Shown here piece after piece: positions 9,044 to 17,899 of a DNA stretch of 64,000 nt; within the stretch, counting starts at the first letter, position 1, and each line of letters opens with the position of its first letter. A model generated the notes under the pieces. The model did no database searches. It was given only the letters and a program-made list of their open reading frames with translations, and was not told the origin of the DNA. The DNA comes from Blautia luti (GTDB lineage: Bacteria; Bacillota; Clostridia; Lachnospirales; Lachnospiraceae). The translations under genes and the position numbers were made by a program. The stretch spans positions 62,001 to 126,000 of the forward strand of contig NZ_JAAITI010000002.1 in NCBI RefSeq assembly GCF_013304735.1, in the 5' to 3' direction.

Positions 9044-10955
9044 GTGCCCCACTCCTTGTCTGTGTTTTTTGTGTCTTTTTCGAAGAAGCAGCAGAATATC
9101 TTCGATCGGTATTTGTATTTCTGGTGCCGCTGTTTTTGCCTCCTGTACTCTTTCCACGAAACTCTCTTGGGCGAATCAGGCATTTCGGTCCAAATCCTAC
9201 CAGATCCATGCGGCCGGTCATTTTAAGACCTTCCAGAATCAGTTCACGGTTTTCCGGATTTTTATATTGCATCAGCGCACGCTGGATTGCCTTCTCATGA
9301 GGATTTTTCGGTACATAAACCTTCTCTCCTGTAAGTGGATGAATTCCTGTATAATACATACAGGTGGAAAGTGTAGATGGAGTCGGATAAAAATCCTGCA
9401 CCTGTTCCGGTGTAAATCCAAGATCCCGGACATATTCCGCGAGTTTCACCGCTTCTTTCATGGTACAGCCCGGATGGGAAGACATAAAGTAAGGAACTGC
9501 GTATTGCTGTTTGCCCGTATGGGCATTGGCATTCTCATATGCCTTTAAAAAGCTCTCATAAACGGCATGTTTTGGCTTCCCCATATATTTCAGCACTTCA
9601 TCCGAAACATGCTCCGGTGCCACACGTAGCTGACCGCTGACATGATACTTTACAAGTTCATTGAGAAAAGTTCTGTCCGGATCAGCCATCAGATAGTCAA
9701 AACGGATCCCGGAACGTACAAAAACTTTCTTGACTTTCGGAATATTTCTGACTTTTCTGAGAAGCTGGAGATAATCTTTATGATCTACGGTCAGATTTTT
9801 GCAGGGTGAAGGAAACAGACACTGCCGTTCCTTGCAGACACCTTTCGTCAGCTGCTTTTTGCAGGAAGGATGCCGAAAATCTGCGGTAGGACCGCCGACA
9901 TCATGAATGTATCCTTTAAATTCCGGATCTTCGGTCATCCTTACTGCTTCTCTCACAATAGATTCATGACTTCTTGTCTGCAAAATCCGGCCCTGATGAA
10001 AAGTCAGCGCACAGAAATTGCAGCTTCCAAAACATCCTCTGTTACTGGTCAGGCTGAATTTAATCTCTTTCAGTGCCGGAATCCCACCCTCTTTCTGGTA
10101 CATAGGATGGTACTGTCCTGTATAAGGCAGATCATAGACATCGTCCATTTCCGTCTGAGTCAGAGGCTGTGCAGGAGGATTCTGTATTACATATCCCCGG
10201 TTTCCATATGACTCCGCCAGTGGTTTGGCGGTAAAAGGATCTGTATTCCGATACTGTATTGCAAAACTGTCCGCATATGCTTTTTTATCCGATTTCACCG
10301 TTTCAAAATCCGGAAGTACCATCGGATCATAAACTCTGCCGAGATCATGGCTTTTAAAGACAGTACCTGCCACATAAGTGATTTCCTGCACTGGAATTCC
10401 GCTCTGCAGAGCTTCCGCAATCTCCAGAATCGAATGTTCTCCCATTCCATAGGAAATCAGGTCTGCACCGGAATCAATCAAAATGCTGTGTTTGACCTTG
10501 TTTTCCCAGTAATCATAATGTGCCATTCTCCGAAGACTGGCTTCAATTCCACCGAGAATAATCGGTGTATGTTTGTATGTCTGTCGGATCAGGTTGCTGT
10601 ATACCACGCAAGCCCGATCCGGTCTCAGGCCCATCTTCCCCCCTGGCGAATAGGCATCTGTACTTCTGTGTTTTTTGGAAACTGTATAATGATTCACCAT
10701 GGAATCCATGTTTCCGGCTGTAACAAGAAAACCCAGGCGCGGTTCCCCGAACACCTGGATACTCTCTTTCTTTCGCCAGTCTGGCTGGGGGATCATTCCA
10801 ACACGATAGCCTCTGCTTTCCAGAAGGCGCCCGATAATGGCAGATCCAAATGACGGATGATCTACATAAGCATCACCCGTTACATAGACAAAATCCACTT
10901 CTTCCCAGCCTCTTGACTTCATATCTTCCCTTGTAACCGGTAAAAAATCCTGCAT
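9006..10955 (-). CDS. YgiQ-family radical SAM protein
   Basis: The 649-residue protein has the UPF0313/YgiQ layout: an N-terminal Rossmann-like part (GSAIIGRLLESRGYRVGMIPQPDW), a radical SAM core with the iron-sulphur motif CFGSCNFCA near residue 315, and the typical VRSGIRFDYL, QLRVAPEHVS and FMSSHPGCTM blocks. The family's reaction is not established. The last 60 residues or so are a Lys/Arg/Thr-rich, probably unstructured tail. An AGGAA site precedes ATG at 10955. The downstream membrane-protein gene begins inside its 3' end. Confidence 0.9.
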   Translation of the reverse strand: MQDFLPVTREDMKSRGWEEVDFVYVTGDAYVDHPSFGSAIIGRLLESRGYRVGMIPQPDWRKKESIQVFGEPRLGFLVTAGNMDSMVNHYTVSKKHRSTDAYSPGGKMGLRPDRACVVYSNLIRQTYKHTPIILGGIEASLRRMAHYDYWENKVKHSILIDSGADLISYGMGEHSILEIAEALQSGIPVQEITYVAGTVFKSHDLGRVYDPMVLPDFETVKSDKKAYADSFAIQYRNTDPFTAKPLAESYGNRGYVIQNPPAQPLTQTEMDDVYDLPYTGQYHPMYQKEGGIPALKEIKFSLTSNRGCFGSCNFCALTFHQGRILQTRSHESIVREAVRMTEDPEFKGYIHDVGGPTADFRHPSCKKQLTKGVCKERQCLFPSPCKNLTVDHKDYLQLLRKVRNIPKVKKVFVRSGIRFDYLMADPDRTFLNELVKYHVSGQLRVAPEHVSDEVLKYMGKPKHAVYESFLKAYENANAHTGKQQYAVPYFMSSHPGCTMKEAVKLAEYVRDLGFTPEQVQDFYPTPSTLSTCMYYTGIHPLTGEKVYVPKNPHEKAIQRALMQYKNPENRELILEGLKMTGRMDLVGFGPKCLIRPREFRGKSTGGKNSGTRNTNTDRRYSAASSKKTQKTQTRSGAHERYQKKKNKKR

Positions 10956-11026
10956 TTATAATTCCTCGTATGTATGTGTATTGATCTTCTTTCAGATCTG
11001 TAAAGCAGACCCTCCCATGCCTTTCA

Positions 11027-11839
11027 CTATATGCTGTGATGCACGGCCTGTGCACGGTAACCTTCCGCAATGATATCCAGCTGCCTGTGGAATCTCTCCA
11101 GCTGACGCAGATCCTTGGTTTTAAATACCCGCAGGAATTCATCCTGAATCTTACTGACTTCGCGTTCACTGGAAACCCGGTAAAGATTTTCAATATTACT
11201 GAGAATGTCTTTTACCAGATTGGACTGCATCTGAGATGAGTTCTGTGCATCCATAATTTCATTACGCACAGACGACATTTCATGATCCAGTGAGATAATC
11301 GCATCAGACGCCTTACTGAGACGCTCTGCCACATGAGGTGGCATATCACCTTTATATTTATATTGAAGAGAATGCTCTATCGTTGCCCAGAAATTCATCG
11401 CCATAGTACGGATCTGAACTTCTACCTGAAGCCGTTTCGGACCATTGATTGTTTCTACTGTGTAGTAAAGAATCATGTGATAGCTTCGATATCCACTCTG
11501 TTTGATATGAGTCAGATAATTTTTTTCACTTTTTACTTCCATATCGGTTCTTCTGCGGATAATAGCCGCAACCGTATCAATATCCTCCTCAAACTGGCAG
11601 ATAATCCGAACACCTGCAAGATCTTCTACTTCTGTTTCCATCTTTTCAATAGGAATGTGTTTACGCTGTAATTTCTCCAGAATACTGGAGACGCTTTTTA
11701 CTCTTCCACTTACCTGTTCAATGGGAGAATAACGATCGTTTTCACGATACTCTTCTATCATATGTTCAAATTTAACTGTCAGTTCCTTCACAGCCAGTTC
11801 GTAAGGGCACAAAATACTTCGCCATAACTGTATTTCCAT
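11027..11839 (-). CDS. Small alarmone synthetase (RelA/SpoT synthetase domain, RelQ-like)
   Basis: The 270-residue protein contains a single (p)ppGpp synthetase domain (about residues 40-175) without the HD hydrolase domain or the TGS/ACT regions of long RelA. Matching motifs are GRVKSVSSILEKLQRK, LAGVRIICQFEEDI, the GYRSYHMI block and VEVQIRTMAMNFWATIEHSL. It would make pppGpp or ppGpp from ATP and GTP/GDP. The C-terminal 70 residues are helical and charged, as in RelQ/YjbM types. A strong AAGGAG site precedes ATG at 11839. The gene is preceded by an AT-rich leader of about 220 bases that may hold its regulation. Confidence 0.88.
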   Translation of the reverse strand: MEIQLWRSILCPYELAVKELTVKFEHMIEEYRENDRYSPIEQVSGRVKSVSSILEKLQRKHIPIEKMETEVEDLAGVRIICQFEEDIDTVAAIIRRRTDMEVKSEKNYLTHIKQSGYRSYHMILYYTVETINGPKRLQVEVQIRTMAMNFWATIEHSLQYKYKGDMPPHVAERLSKASDAIISLDHEMSSVRNEIMDAQNSSQMQSNLVKDILSNIENLYRVSSEREVSKIQDEFLRVFKTKDLRQLERFHRQLDIIAEGYRAQAVHHSI

Positions 11840-12060
11840 GTTGCTCGCTCCTTATCATCTGCCGTCAGCCTCTTTTTTGTCTTGGTGGCAGCGGCATACA
11901 TATTTTATTATAACATATGTTTTGAAAGAATAGGGATTCTTTATCAATTTTTTATCAAAAAATTATAGAAAAATTTCTTTTTTTGTGTGATGCATCCACA
12001 AATCTATATATATGTAAAAATTTCTATTTTATGAATTTTTTACCCAAAAAAATTTACAAC
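11840..12060. other. AT-rich non-coding leader upstream of the alarmone synthetase
   Basis: No gene is seen here. On the minus strand there are two TATAAT hexamers (near 11906-11911 and 11957-11962), neither with a convincing -35 box, and long runs of A and T. It probably holds the promoter of the downstream gene. Confidence 0.4.
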
Positions 12061-12093
12061 ATAAAAATGCCCTGAAGCTTTTTACTTCAGGGC
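12061..12093 (-). terminator. Rho-independent terminator of pepD
   Basis: A perfect 9-base stem pairs 12069-12077 (GCCCTGAAG) with 12085-12093 (CTTCAGGGC) around a 7-base loop. On the minus strand it is followed by ATTTTTAT. It sits 27 bases after the pepD stop. Confidence 0.85.
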
Positions 12094-12119
12094 AAAATGA
12101 CTATCTTCTATGAATACTG

Positions 12120-13565
12120 TCAGTCTTTCAGATTCTCAAGTACTTTTACAAGATAATTCCATACTCTTTCTGTAGAAGCAATACTTAATACTTCCTCCGA
12201 TGTATGAATATCTTTCATATCCGGTCCCAGAGATACACAGTCAAGGCCTTCCATCTTTTTGTAGAAAAGACCGCATTCAAGACCGGCATGAATTGCTACC
12301 ACTTCCGGTTTATGGCCGTACATTTCTTCAAAAATTTCCACCATTTTATCTCTTAACGGAGATTCTTTTCTGTATTCCCATGCAGGATATGCCCCCTGTA
12401 CCTCATACTCGCCACCAAGAAACTCTGTGAGATATTCGATTTTATCAGACAGTGCTCCACACGCTGCATCAACGGAGCTTCTTACGCTGGAACTTGCAAA
12501 AAGCTCGTCCTCATCCAGGCGAAGGATTCCAATGTTGCTGGAAGTTTCTACCAGCCCGTCAATCGTTCCGCTCATTTTCTGAATTCCAAATGGTACATTC
12601 TGAAGATAGAATACGATTTTCTCCTGACTTGTCGGATGAAGAACCTGAGATGTAACTGTACCTTCAGCTTTTACTTCGATGGTAATATTCTCATCAGAAC
12701 CTGTATATTCCTCACGAATCTGAGACTGAAGCTCTTTTGCATAAGTGTTCACGTCTTCCACTGCATCCGTCAGAAACTCAACTGTACATTCTCTTGTAAT
12801 CGCGTTATCTTTCTGGCCTCCTGCCAGGGAAATAACAGCATAATCTGCTTTTTTCTTAAGGCCATAGAGGAAACGGCCCATAAGTTTATTGGCATTAGCT
12901 CTGTTCTTATCAATCTCTGCTCCGGAATGTCCGCCCATAAGTCCACAGATTTTAACCTGAACTTTCTCTCCTTCACCTTCCACACGCTGAACCGGAATAT
13001 GGCTGATTCCGGAAAGACCACCTGCACAGCTGATCCAGAGGCTTCCCTCTGCCTCAGAATCCAGATTGATAAATCTTCTTCCTTTCAGTACGCTGCAGTC
13101 CAGTCCTACTGCACCGAGAAGTCCGATCTCCTCATCAACAGTAAGAAGTACTTCAAGCGGAGGATGTGGAATATCTGTGCTGTCAAGAAGTGCAAGACCA
13201 TATGCAACAGCAATGCCGTCATCACCACCAAGTGTTGTTCCATTGGCAGTTATATAACCATCTTTTACAGAAATATTTAATCCGTCTTTTGTAAAATCAT
13301 GCTTTACATTCGGACGTTTCTCGCACACCATGTCCATGTGTCCCTGAATAATTACCGTCGGGGAATTTTCATATCCTGGTGTACCCGGTTTATAAATTAC
13401 GACATTATTCATTTCGTCCTGCACATATTTAAATCCGTGATCTTTGGCAAATTCTACAAGAAAATCACTGATCTGTTTTGTATTTCCGGAACCGTGAGGA
13501 ATTTTACAGATTTCCTCAAAATAGTGAAAAACTCTCTTCGGTTCACAATTTTCTAATACTGGCAT
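12120..13565 (-). CDS. pepD: Aminoacyl-histidine dipeptidase (PepD, M20 family)
   Basis: PepD-type dipeptidases cleave dipeptides such as those with C-terminal or N-terminal histidine in the cytoplasm. The 481-residue length is typical. The di-zinc catalytic residues appear as VIIQGHMDMVCEK (His and catalytic Asp), LGGDDGIAVAYGLALLD (bridging Asp), TVDEEIGLLGA (catalytic Glu-Glu), and the C-terminal AIHAGLECGLF. The lid domain lies between. AAGGAGG precedes ATG at 13565. The gene is alone, ended by a clear terminator, and diverges from ylbJ. Confidence 0.93.
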   Translation of the reverse strand: MPVLENCEPKRVFHYFEEICKIPHGSGNTKQISDFLVEFAKDHGFKYVQDEMNNVVIYKPGTPGYENSPTVIIQGHMDMVCEKRPNVKHDFTKDGLNISVKDGYITANGTTLGGDDGIAVAYGLALLDSTDIPHPPLEVLLTVDEEIGLLGAVGLDCSVLKGRRFINLDSEAEGSLWISCAGGLSGISHIPVQRVEGEGEKVQVKICGLMGGHSGAEIDKNRANANKLMGRFLYGLKKKADYAVISLAGGQKDNAITRECTVEFLTDAVEDVNTYAKELQSQIREEYTGSDENITIEVKAEGTVTSQVLHPTSQEKIVFYLQNVPFGIQKMSGTIDGLVETSSNIGILRLDEDELFASSSVRSSVDAACGALSDKIEYLTEFLGGEYEVQGAYPAWEYRKESPLRDKMVEIFEEMYGHKPEVVAIHAGLECGLFYKKMEGLDCVSLGPDMKDIHTSEEVLSIASTERVWNYLVKVLENLKD

Positions 13566-13592
13566 ATTTCTGCCTCCTTTTACTTCATAAAT

Positions 13593-13620
13593 TCATTTAT
13601 TTCTATAATAATCATATACT
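13593..13620 (+). promoter_or_regulatory. Possible sigma-E-like sporulation promoter of ylbJ
   Basis: TCATTTA (13593-13599), 13 bases, then CATATACT (13613-13620) resembles the sigma-E pattern of Bacillus (-10 CATACAnT with one mismatch). A sigma-A -10 (TATAAT, 13602-13607) overlaps it without a good -35. This is a weak call that leans on YlbJ being a mother-cell protein in Bacillus. Confidence 0.35.
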
Positions 13621-13645
13621 GTAAAAAAAGCAAGGCCGGGATTTT

Positions 13646-14581
13646 ATGAAACAAAGAATAATTACTCTTTTCTGTATCTGCCTGCTGCTTTTTCTGCTTG
13701 TTCACCCGGAGGAAGCACTTTTAAGTGCAAAAGATGGGATGTCCTTATGGCTTAATGTTATGATTCCTACATTGCTGCCCTTCCTGATTCTTACAGGAAT
13801 TCTTCTAAAAACCGGAAACATTCCACAGCTTCTTGAACCACTGGCCCCTTTCTGGAAACACTTTTTCGGTATTTCTCCTGCTGGAGCATATGTCCTGATC
13901 CTAGGTTTCTTGTGCGGCTATCCCATGGGGGCAAAACTTGCCCATGACCTTTACATAAATCATCAGATTTCACAAAGGGAGGGTGAATATCTGCTTACTT
14001 TTTCCTGCAATGCCAGTCCGGCTTTTATATTTTCTTACCTTTCCCAAAATATTCTGGAAGGCAAAATCCCTCCACACTCGCTTCTGCTGATCTTACTGTC
14101 TGCAGATTTCGTCTGCATGCTTTTCTTTCGTTTTCTGGTATATCACGGAAATACAGTTAGCTCTGTCAAACCAGAATACAGAAAAAAAGAGACATACCAG
14201 CAGGACTCCACAGGAGTCATCCTGGATGTCTCGATCATGAGCGGGTTTGAAACCATCACACGGCTCGGAGGCTATATTCTGATATTTTCACTGCTATTTA
14301 CCGGTTTTTATCATTACTGGCCATTCTGCAGCCAAAATAAAATCCTGCTTACAAGCCCCATTGAACTTACCACCGGTCTGCATCAAATCGCACAATCCGC
14401 CTTTTCATGGAAGATCAAATACATAACTTCCATGACTCTCACCGCATTTGGTGGCTTCTGTGTCATGTTTCAGACAAAAAGTGTACTGGAAGAAAAGCTG
14501 TCAATTCTTCCGTACATCTTCGCCAAATGTCTGAATGCCTCACTTGTTTTTCTGTTCTTAGTTCTCTCCAATATCATCTAA
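13646..14581 (+). CDS. ylbJ: YlbJ-like sporulation integral membrane protein
   Basis: The 311-residue protein is polytopic, with about seven to eight hydrophobic segments, and carries the nucleoside-recognition (Gate) fold typical of YlbJ and SpoVV-like proteins. Recognisable parts are SLWLNVMIPTLLPFLILTGIL near residue 33, LGFLCGYPMGAKLAHDLY near 87 and EYLLTFSCNASPAFIFSY near 113. In Bacillus subtilis YlbJ is made in the mother cell and is needed for a resistant spore coat or cortex. It is one of the few plus-strand genes here. Its 3' end overlaps the end of the convergent coiled-coil gene by 24 bases. Symbol given by family resemblance. Confidence 0.8.
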   Translation: MKQRIITLFCICLLLFLLVHPEEALLSAKDGMSLWLNVMIPTLLPFLILTGILLKTGNIPQLLEPLAPFWKHFFGISPAGAYVLILGFLCGYPMGAKLAHDLYINHQISQREGEYLLTFSCNASPAFIFSYLSQNILEGKIPPHSLLLILLSADFVCMLFFRFLVYHGNTVSSVKPEYRKKETYQQDSTGVILDVSIMSGFETITRLGGYILIFSLLFTGFYHYWPFCSQNKILLTSPIELTTGLHQIAQSAFSWKIKYITSMTLTAFGGFCVMFQTKSVLEEKLSILPYIFAKCLNASLVFLFLVLSNII

Positions 14582-15193
14582 CAGATCATCATCACTGTCT
14601 GCGGATACATTCTCATCATCCTGGAAAGTATTGGAAATGGCTGCTGCCTGTGCAGTCTGTGGTGCAAGCTCCTGACGATTATGGTTAACCACCTCAAGGC
14701 AGCTCTGCAGTGCATCGATAAATGCTTTATATTTACCACCTGCATCCTCAAGAGTCTGATTCAGAACAGAACCAATATTCGCCATCATATCATCGGTATA
14801 TGTGATTGCACTGAGACGAATGCTGTTTGCATCCTGTGTGGCAGAATCAAGAATTTCCTGAGCCTGTTTGTTGGCAGCATTAATTGTTTCATTCGCCTGT
14901 GCATATGCTTTCTGCATGATCTCATGCTGTGTAACCAGCTCCTGAGCTTTCGTCTGAGCATCTGCAATCAGACTGTCAGCCTTGGACTGTGCATCCTCAA
15001 GGATTGCATCCTTATTACTGATAATCTTCTGATAACGTTTGATCTCATCCGGAGTTTTCAGACGAAGTTCACGTAAAAGCTCCTCAATCTCTTCTTTATT
15101 CACTACAATCTTGGTAGTGGAAAGAGGCTGGAATTTACAGCTGTCCACATACTCTTCAATCTCCTGAATAATCTGTTCAATTCTGCTGCTCAT
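14558..15193 (-). CDS. Coiled-coil protein, DivIVA/V-ATPase subunit H-like
   Basis: The 211-residue protein is almost wholly helical and Ala/Gln/Glu-rich, with a long coiled coil from about residue 60 to 140, and ends in an acidic tail (SADSDDDLLDDIGEN). Such proteins are often labelled as ATPase subunit H-like or DivIVA-like in this group of bacteria, but no function can be assigned here. A strong AAGGAG site precedes ATG at 15193. It lies 12 bases after coaD, in the mgsA-rsmD-coaD unit. No terminator was seen; the gene end overlaps that of convergent ylbJ. Confidence 0.75.
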   Translation of the reverse strand: MSSRIEQIIQEIEEYVDSCKFQPLSTTKIVVNKEEIEELLRELRLKTPDEIKRYQKIISNKDAILEDAQSKADSLIADAQTKAQELVTQHEIMQKAYAQANETINAANKQAQEILDSATQDANSIRLSAITYTDDMMANIGSVLNQTLEDAGGKYKAFIDALQSCLEVVNHNRQELAPQTAQAAAISNTFQDDENVSADSDDDLLDDIGEN

Positions 15194-15205
15194 AATACAC
15201 TCTCC

Positions 15206-15700
15206 TTATTTCTCTGTTTCTCTTTTTTTCAATTTTTCTTCAACTGCTTCCGTAATCTCACGCGGAGCAAATTTGCTCAGATCTCCTCCGAAATTAGCAA
15301 CCTCTTTCATAATTGTGGAGCTTAAGTATGCATATTCCAGACTGGTCGTGAGAAAAACGGTATCTACATCCGGCGCAAGGACCCGATTGGTCTGTGCCAT
15401 CTGCAGCTCGTATTCAAAATCCGTGACAGCACGAAGACCGCGAACAATCACCTGGGCATGATGCTCCCTGGCAAAGTTCACAGACAGACCTTCGAATGCT
15501 TTCACCTCCACATTCGGGATATCTTTTGTCGCCTTTGCTAGTATCTTAACACGTTCTTCCACAGAAAACAACGGACTTTTTGCAGAATTATGCAAAACTC
15601 CCACTATAACCCGGTCAAAAGAAACGCTTGCCCGTTTGATAATATCAAGATGACCATAGGTTGCCGGGTCAAAGCTTCCCGGGTATACTGCTGTTATCAT
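15206..15700 (-). CDS. coaD: Pantetheine-phosphate adenylyltransferase
   Basis: CoaD transfers AMP from ATP to 4'-phosphopantetheine, the fourth step of coenzyme A synthesis. The 164-residue length is standard. It has the nucleotidyltransferase signature [16 protein letters not shown] with the GxHxxI-type H18, then the [17 protein letters not shown] block and [18 protein letters not shown] near the C terminus. It sits directly after rsmD (15-base gap), a common pairing in Firmicutes. Confidence 0.96.
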   Translation of the reverse strand: MITAVYPGSFDPATYGHLDIIKRASVSFDRVIVGVLHNSAKSPLFSVEERVKILAKATKDIPNVEVKAFEGLSVNFAREHHAQVIVRGLRAVTDFEYELQMAQTNRVLAPDVDTVFLTTSLEYAYLSSTIMKEVANFGGDLSKFAPREITEAVEEKLKKRETEK

Positions 15701-15715
15701 ATGTCTGTCTCTCTT

Positions 15716-16264
15716 TCATTTTTTTAGGAAAACATGCTTATTTGTCTTATATTCCTTAGATCGAACCAGATGATACCCCAGTTCTTCTACATAGGAAAAA
15801 TCTGTGTGAAGATCTTCCTCCACAATAATCAGCGTGTTCTCATCTGCAAGAGTACTGTCAGCCAGATATTCAAGAACCGGCTGTTCCAGATGCTGTTCAT
15901 ACGGAGCATCCATAAAAATACAGTCAAACGGTTCTCCGCCTTCCAGCGAACGCAAAGCCTGCAGTACATCCATGTTCAGCAGTTTACCACCTTCAGAGAG
16001 TTTTGTAAATGAAAGATTTTCGAGGATACATGCACATGCTTTGGGATTTTTCTCCACAAACACAGCATAATCAGCGCCGCGGCTTAAGGCCTCAATGCCA
16101 ATCGCGCCACTTCCGGAAAACAGATCCAAAAAACGGCACCCCGGTATTTCAGGCTGGAGAATGTTAAAAAGAGTTTCCTTAATACGGTCTGTCGTGGGTC
16201 TTGTATCATTTCCGGGAATTGTTTTTAAATTTAATCTACGTGCTTTTCCTGCTATTACTCTCAT
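15716..16264 (-). CDS. rsmD: 16S rRNA guanine-N2 methyltransferase RsmD
   Basis: RsmD methylates G966 (E. coli numbering) of 16S rRNA with S-adenosylmethionine. The product from ATG 16264 is 182 residues. Family motifs are MRVIAGKARRLNL at the start, TRPTTDRIKETLFNIL, the SAM-binding FLDLFSGSGAIGIEALSRGA and the catalytic IFMDAPYEQ (D/NPPY type). The ATG overlaps the mgsA stop as ATGA; a start six codons earlier would lie inside mgsA with no benefit. It is followed by coaD. Confidence 0.94.
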   Translation of the reverse strand: MRVIAGKARRLNLKTIPGNDTRPTTDRIKETLFNILQPEIPGCRFLDLFSGSGAIGIEALSRGADYAVFVEKNPKACACILENLSFTKLSEGGKLLNMDVLQALRSLEGGEPFDCIFMDAPYEQHLEQPVLEYLADSTLADENTLIIVEEDLHTDFSYVEELGYHLVRSKEYKTNKHVFLKK

Positions 16265-16656
16265 TTCAGATTTAATCTCCAATCCAGATCACCACGGGCC
16301 AGTCCAAGGATTAAAAGCTCCGCAGTGGCAATATTTGTAGCAACCGGAATATTATACTGGTCGCAGCGTTTGACAATACTCATGATGTCCGGCTCTGCCG
16401 GATCCATCATAACTGGATTATAAAACAGGATAACCATATCCAGATCCTGTCTTTCCACCATTTCCATAAACTGTTTATCTCCGCCTATACTTCCGGCAAG
16501 AAACTTATGAACGTGAAGGCTGGTTGCTTCCTCAATTCTTCTTCCTGTTGTTCCGGTTGCATATACTTCATGTTTGGCAAGGATATTCTTATATGCAATA
16601 CAGAAGTCTTCAATCAGAACTTTCTTACTGTTATGTGCAATAATTCCTAAATTCAT
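16261..16656 (-). CDS. mgsA: Methylglyoxal synthase
   Basis: MgsA converts dihydroxyacetone phosphate to methylglyoxal and phosphate, a bypass that relieves sugar-phosphate stress. The 131-residue protein shows LGIIAHNSKK (phosphate-binding His/Lys), the T-G-T-T-G-R block, LAGSIGGDKQ, and the catalytic Asp stretch LVILFYNPVMMDPAEPDI-like (MVILFYNPVMMD). It is the first gene of a unit with rsmD, coaD and the coiled-coil gene, behind a clear promoter at 16737-16765. Confidence 0.95.
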   Translation of the reverse strand: MNLGIIAHNSKKVLIEDFCIAYKNILAKHEVYATGTTGRRIEEATSLHVHKFLAGSIGGDKQFMEMVERQDLDMVILFYNPVMMDPAEPDIMSIVKRCDQYNIPVATNIATAELLILGLARGDLDWRLNLK

Positions 16657-16736
16657 AATTCACCTCTCCATTCTGCCCTCGGGTTACATCCCTTTTCTCC
16701 CCCACATATCGGTAAAATCATATAACTCTATAAATG

Positions 16737-16765
16737 ATTCTAGCATAACGCCCAAAAAAGTGCAA
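16737..16765 (-). promoter_or_regulatory. Sigma-A promoter of mgsA-rsmD-coaD
   Basis: The minus strand reads TTGCAC (16760-16765), 17 bases, TAGAAT (16737-16742), with TGC just before the -10 box. The mRNA leader would be about 70 bases. Confidence 0.75.
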
Positions 16766-16829
16766 TTTAATTCATATAAATTCATGGAAAATTAATATTT
16801 TCTATTTCCAGCCACAGGATTCTGTAAAT

Positions 16830-17711
16830 TCAGGACTGCAGCCAGCTGTTTCCAGTGAGATAATCAATCTCAATTCCCGGCTGTACGTTGTATACAAAAA
16901 CATGAAATTTTACTTCTGAATCATTCACAGATTCCGCTTCCATCTCCACTCCTCTTGCCACCAGTTCCTCTCCTTTGAAAACCGGAGTAACCCGGTACAT
17001 ACATGGATTACCAGTACTGTGTACATAATCCGCCACTTCATTTTCAAAAGGAAGCATTCCGGTTACATTGAGATATCGGGTTCCGGTAATCAGATTTTTC
17101 CTGTTTGCATTTTCACCAGTAAGCTGATACCCCAGAAGATGGCAGCGATTATAAAGATATTTTCCATCTATATTGTCATATTTTACGGTATGCCATCCGG
17201 TCGGTTTAATCATTCCGATCGCACCACGTTCTTCTGTCGGCATCAGTTCCGGAGTGATTTTGGACTCCGCATATCCACATCGGCCAAGGGAATCCAGCTC
17301 ACTGTAAAATTCATAAACCGGTCCGTTCTTTTTTTCGGTAGAAAAATCCGGAATATTTCCATTAACTTCTATATAAGGACTGCCGCTGTATTCCGGAATA
17401 TTTCCCGAAGAAATTCCCTTCTCCTGTTCTTCTGTCTGTTTCCCTTTCTGGTTCAGTGTTTCACGGACTGTATCAGAAATCGTTTCGGATATGTTTTCTG
17501 AGAAATTTTTTGCGTTTTCTTCTATATATGTAAGAAAAACAGTGCCAAACAGTTCACCCTGTTTTTTTGCATCTTCCAGAGTGTGTGGCGGAACCCATCC
17601 ATTACACAGAGCAATTGTAATACAAAGTACAACTGCGGTTATCATATTTTTTACAGGTTGTCTTTTTCTTTTTCTCTTTTTCCTGTATGTGGGATATCGT
17701 TTCTTTTTCAA
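16830..17711 (-). CDS. Exported DNA/RNA non-specific endonuclease (EndA-like)
   Basis: The 293-residue protein has a very basic start, a membrane or signal segment (about residues 22-40), a linker and then a beta-beta-alpha-metal nuclease domain. The catalytic region is YNRCHLLGYQLTGENANRKN, the counterpart of DRGHLLG in streptococcal and related nucleases; the His is kept but the usual Arg-Gly before it is Arg-Cys. The downstream LITGTRYLNVTGMLPFEN carries the metal-binding Asn region. It would cut DNA at the cell surface or outside. The start is TTG at 17711, decided by GGGGG five bases upstream. Confidence 0.85.
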   Translation of the reverse strand: MKKKRYPTYRKKRKRKRQPVKNMITAVVLCITIALCNGWVPPHTLEDAKKQGELFGTVFLTYIEENAKNFSENISETISDTVRETLNQKGKQTEEQEKGISSGNIPEYSGSPYIEVNGNIPDFSTEKKNGPVYEFYSELDSLGRCGYAESKITPELMPTEERGAIGMIKPTGWHTVKYDNIDGKYLYNRCHLLGYQLTGENANRKNLITGTRYLNVTGMLPFENEVADYVHSTGNPCMYRVTPVFKGEELVARGVEMEAESVNDSEVKFHVFVYNVQPGIEIDYLTGNSWLQS

Positions 17712-17828
17712 AGTGTCCCCCTTTATTTCCTCTGACAGATATTATATGCACTGTAAAAAGTATTATAACCTTCCGTTTCAGCAAAAACAACCATACATTC
17801 GATTTTTATTTTTCCTTTAACTGCCAGT

Positions 17829-17855
17829 GTATTATTTTTGTTATTTCATATACTA
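17829..17855 (+). promoter_or_regulatory. Possible sigma-G/sigma-F promoter of the spore protein gene
   Basis: GTATT (17829-17833), 15 bases, TATACTA (17849-17855) resembles the forespore sigma pattern (GHATR ... CATnHTA) with one mismatch in the -10. It lies 44 bases before the start codon of the SASP gene, where such a promoter is expected. Confidence 0.45.
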
Positions 17856-17899
17856 GCACTGTAACATCAAACCAAACACAACCAAGGAGGAAATGAATT

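Noticed and set aside
10873-11193. 106-codon minus-strand frame between ygiQ and the alarmone synthetase
   Set aside because: It overlaps the ends of both real genes in another frame and has no ribosome site or family motif.
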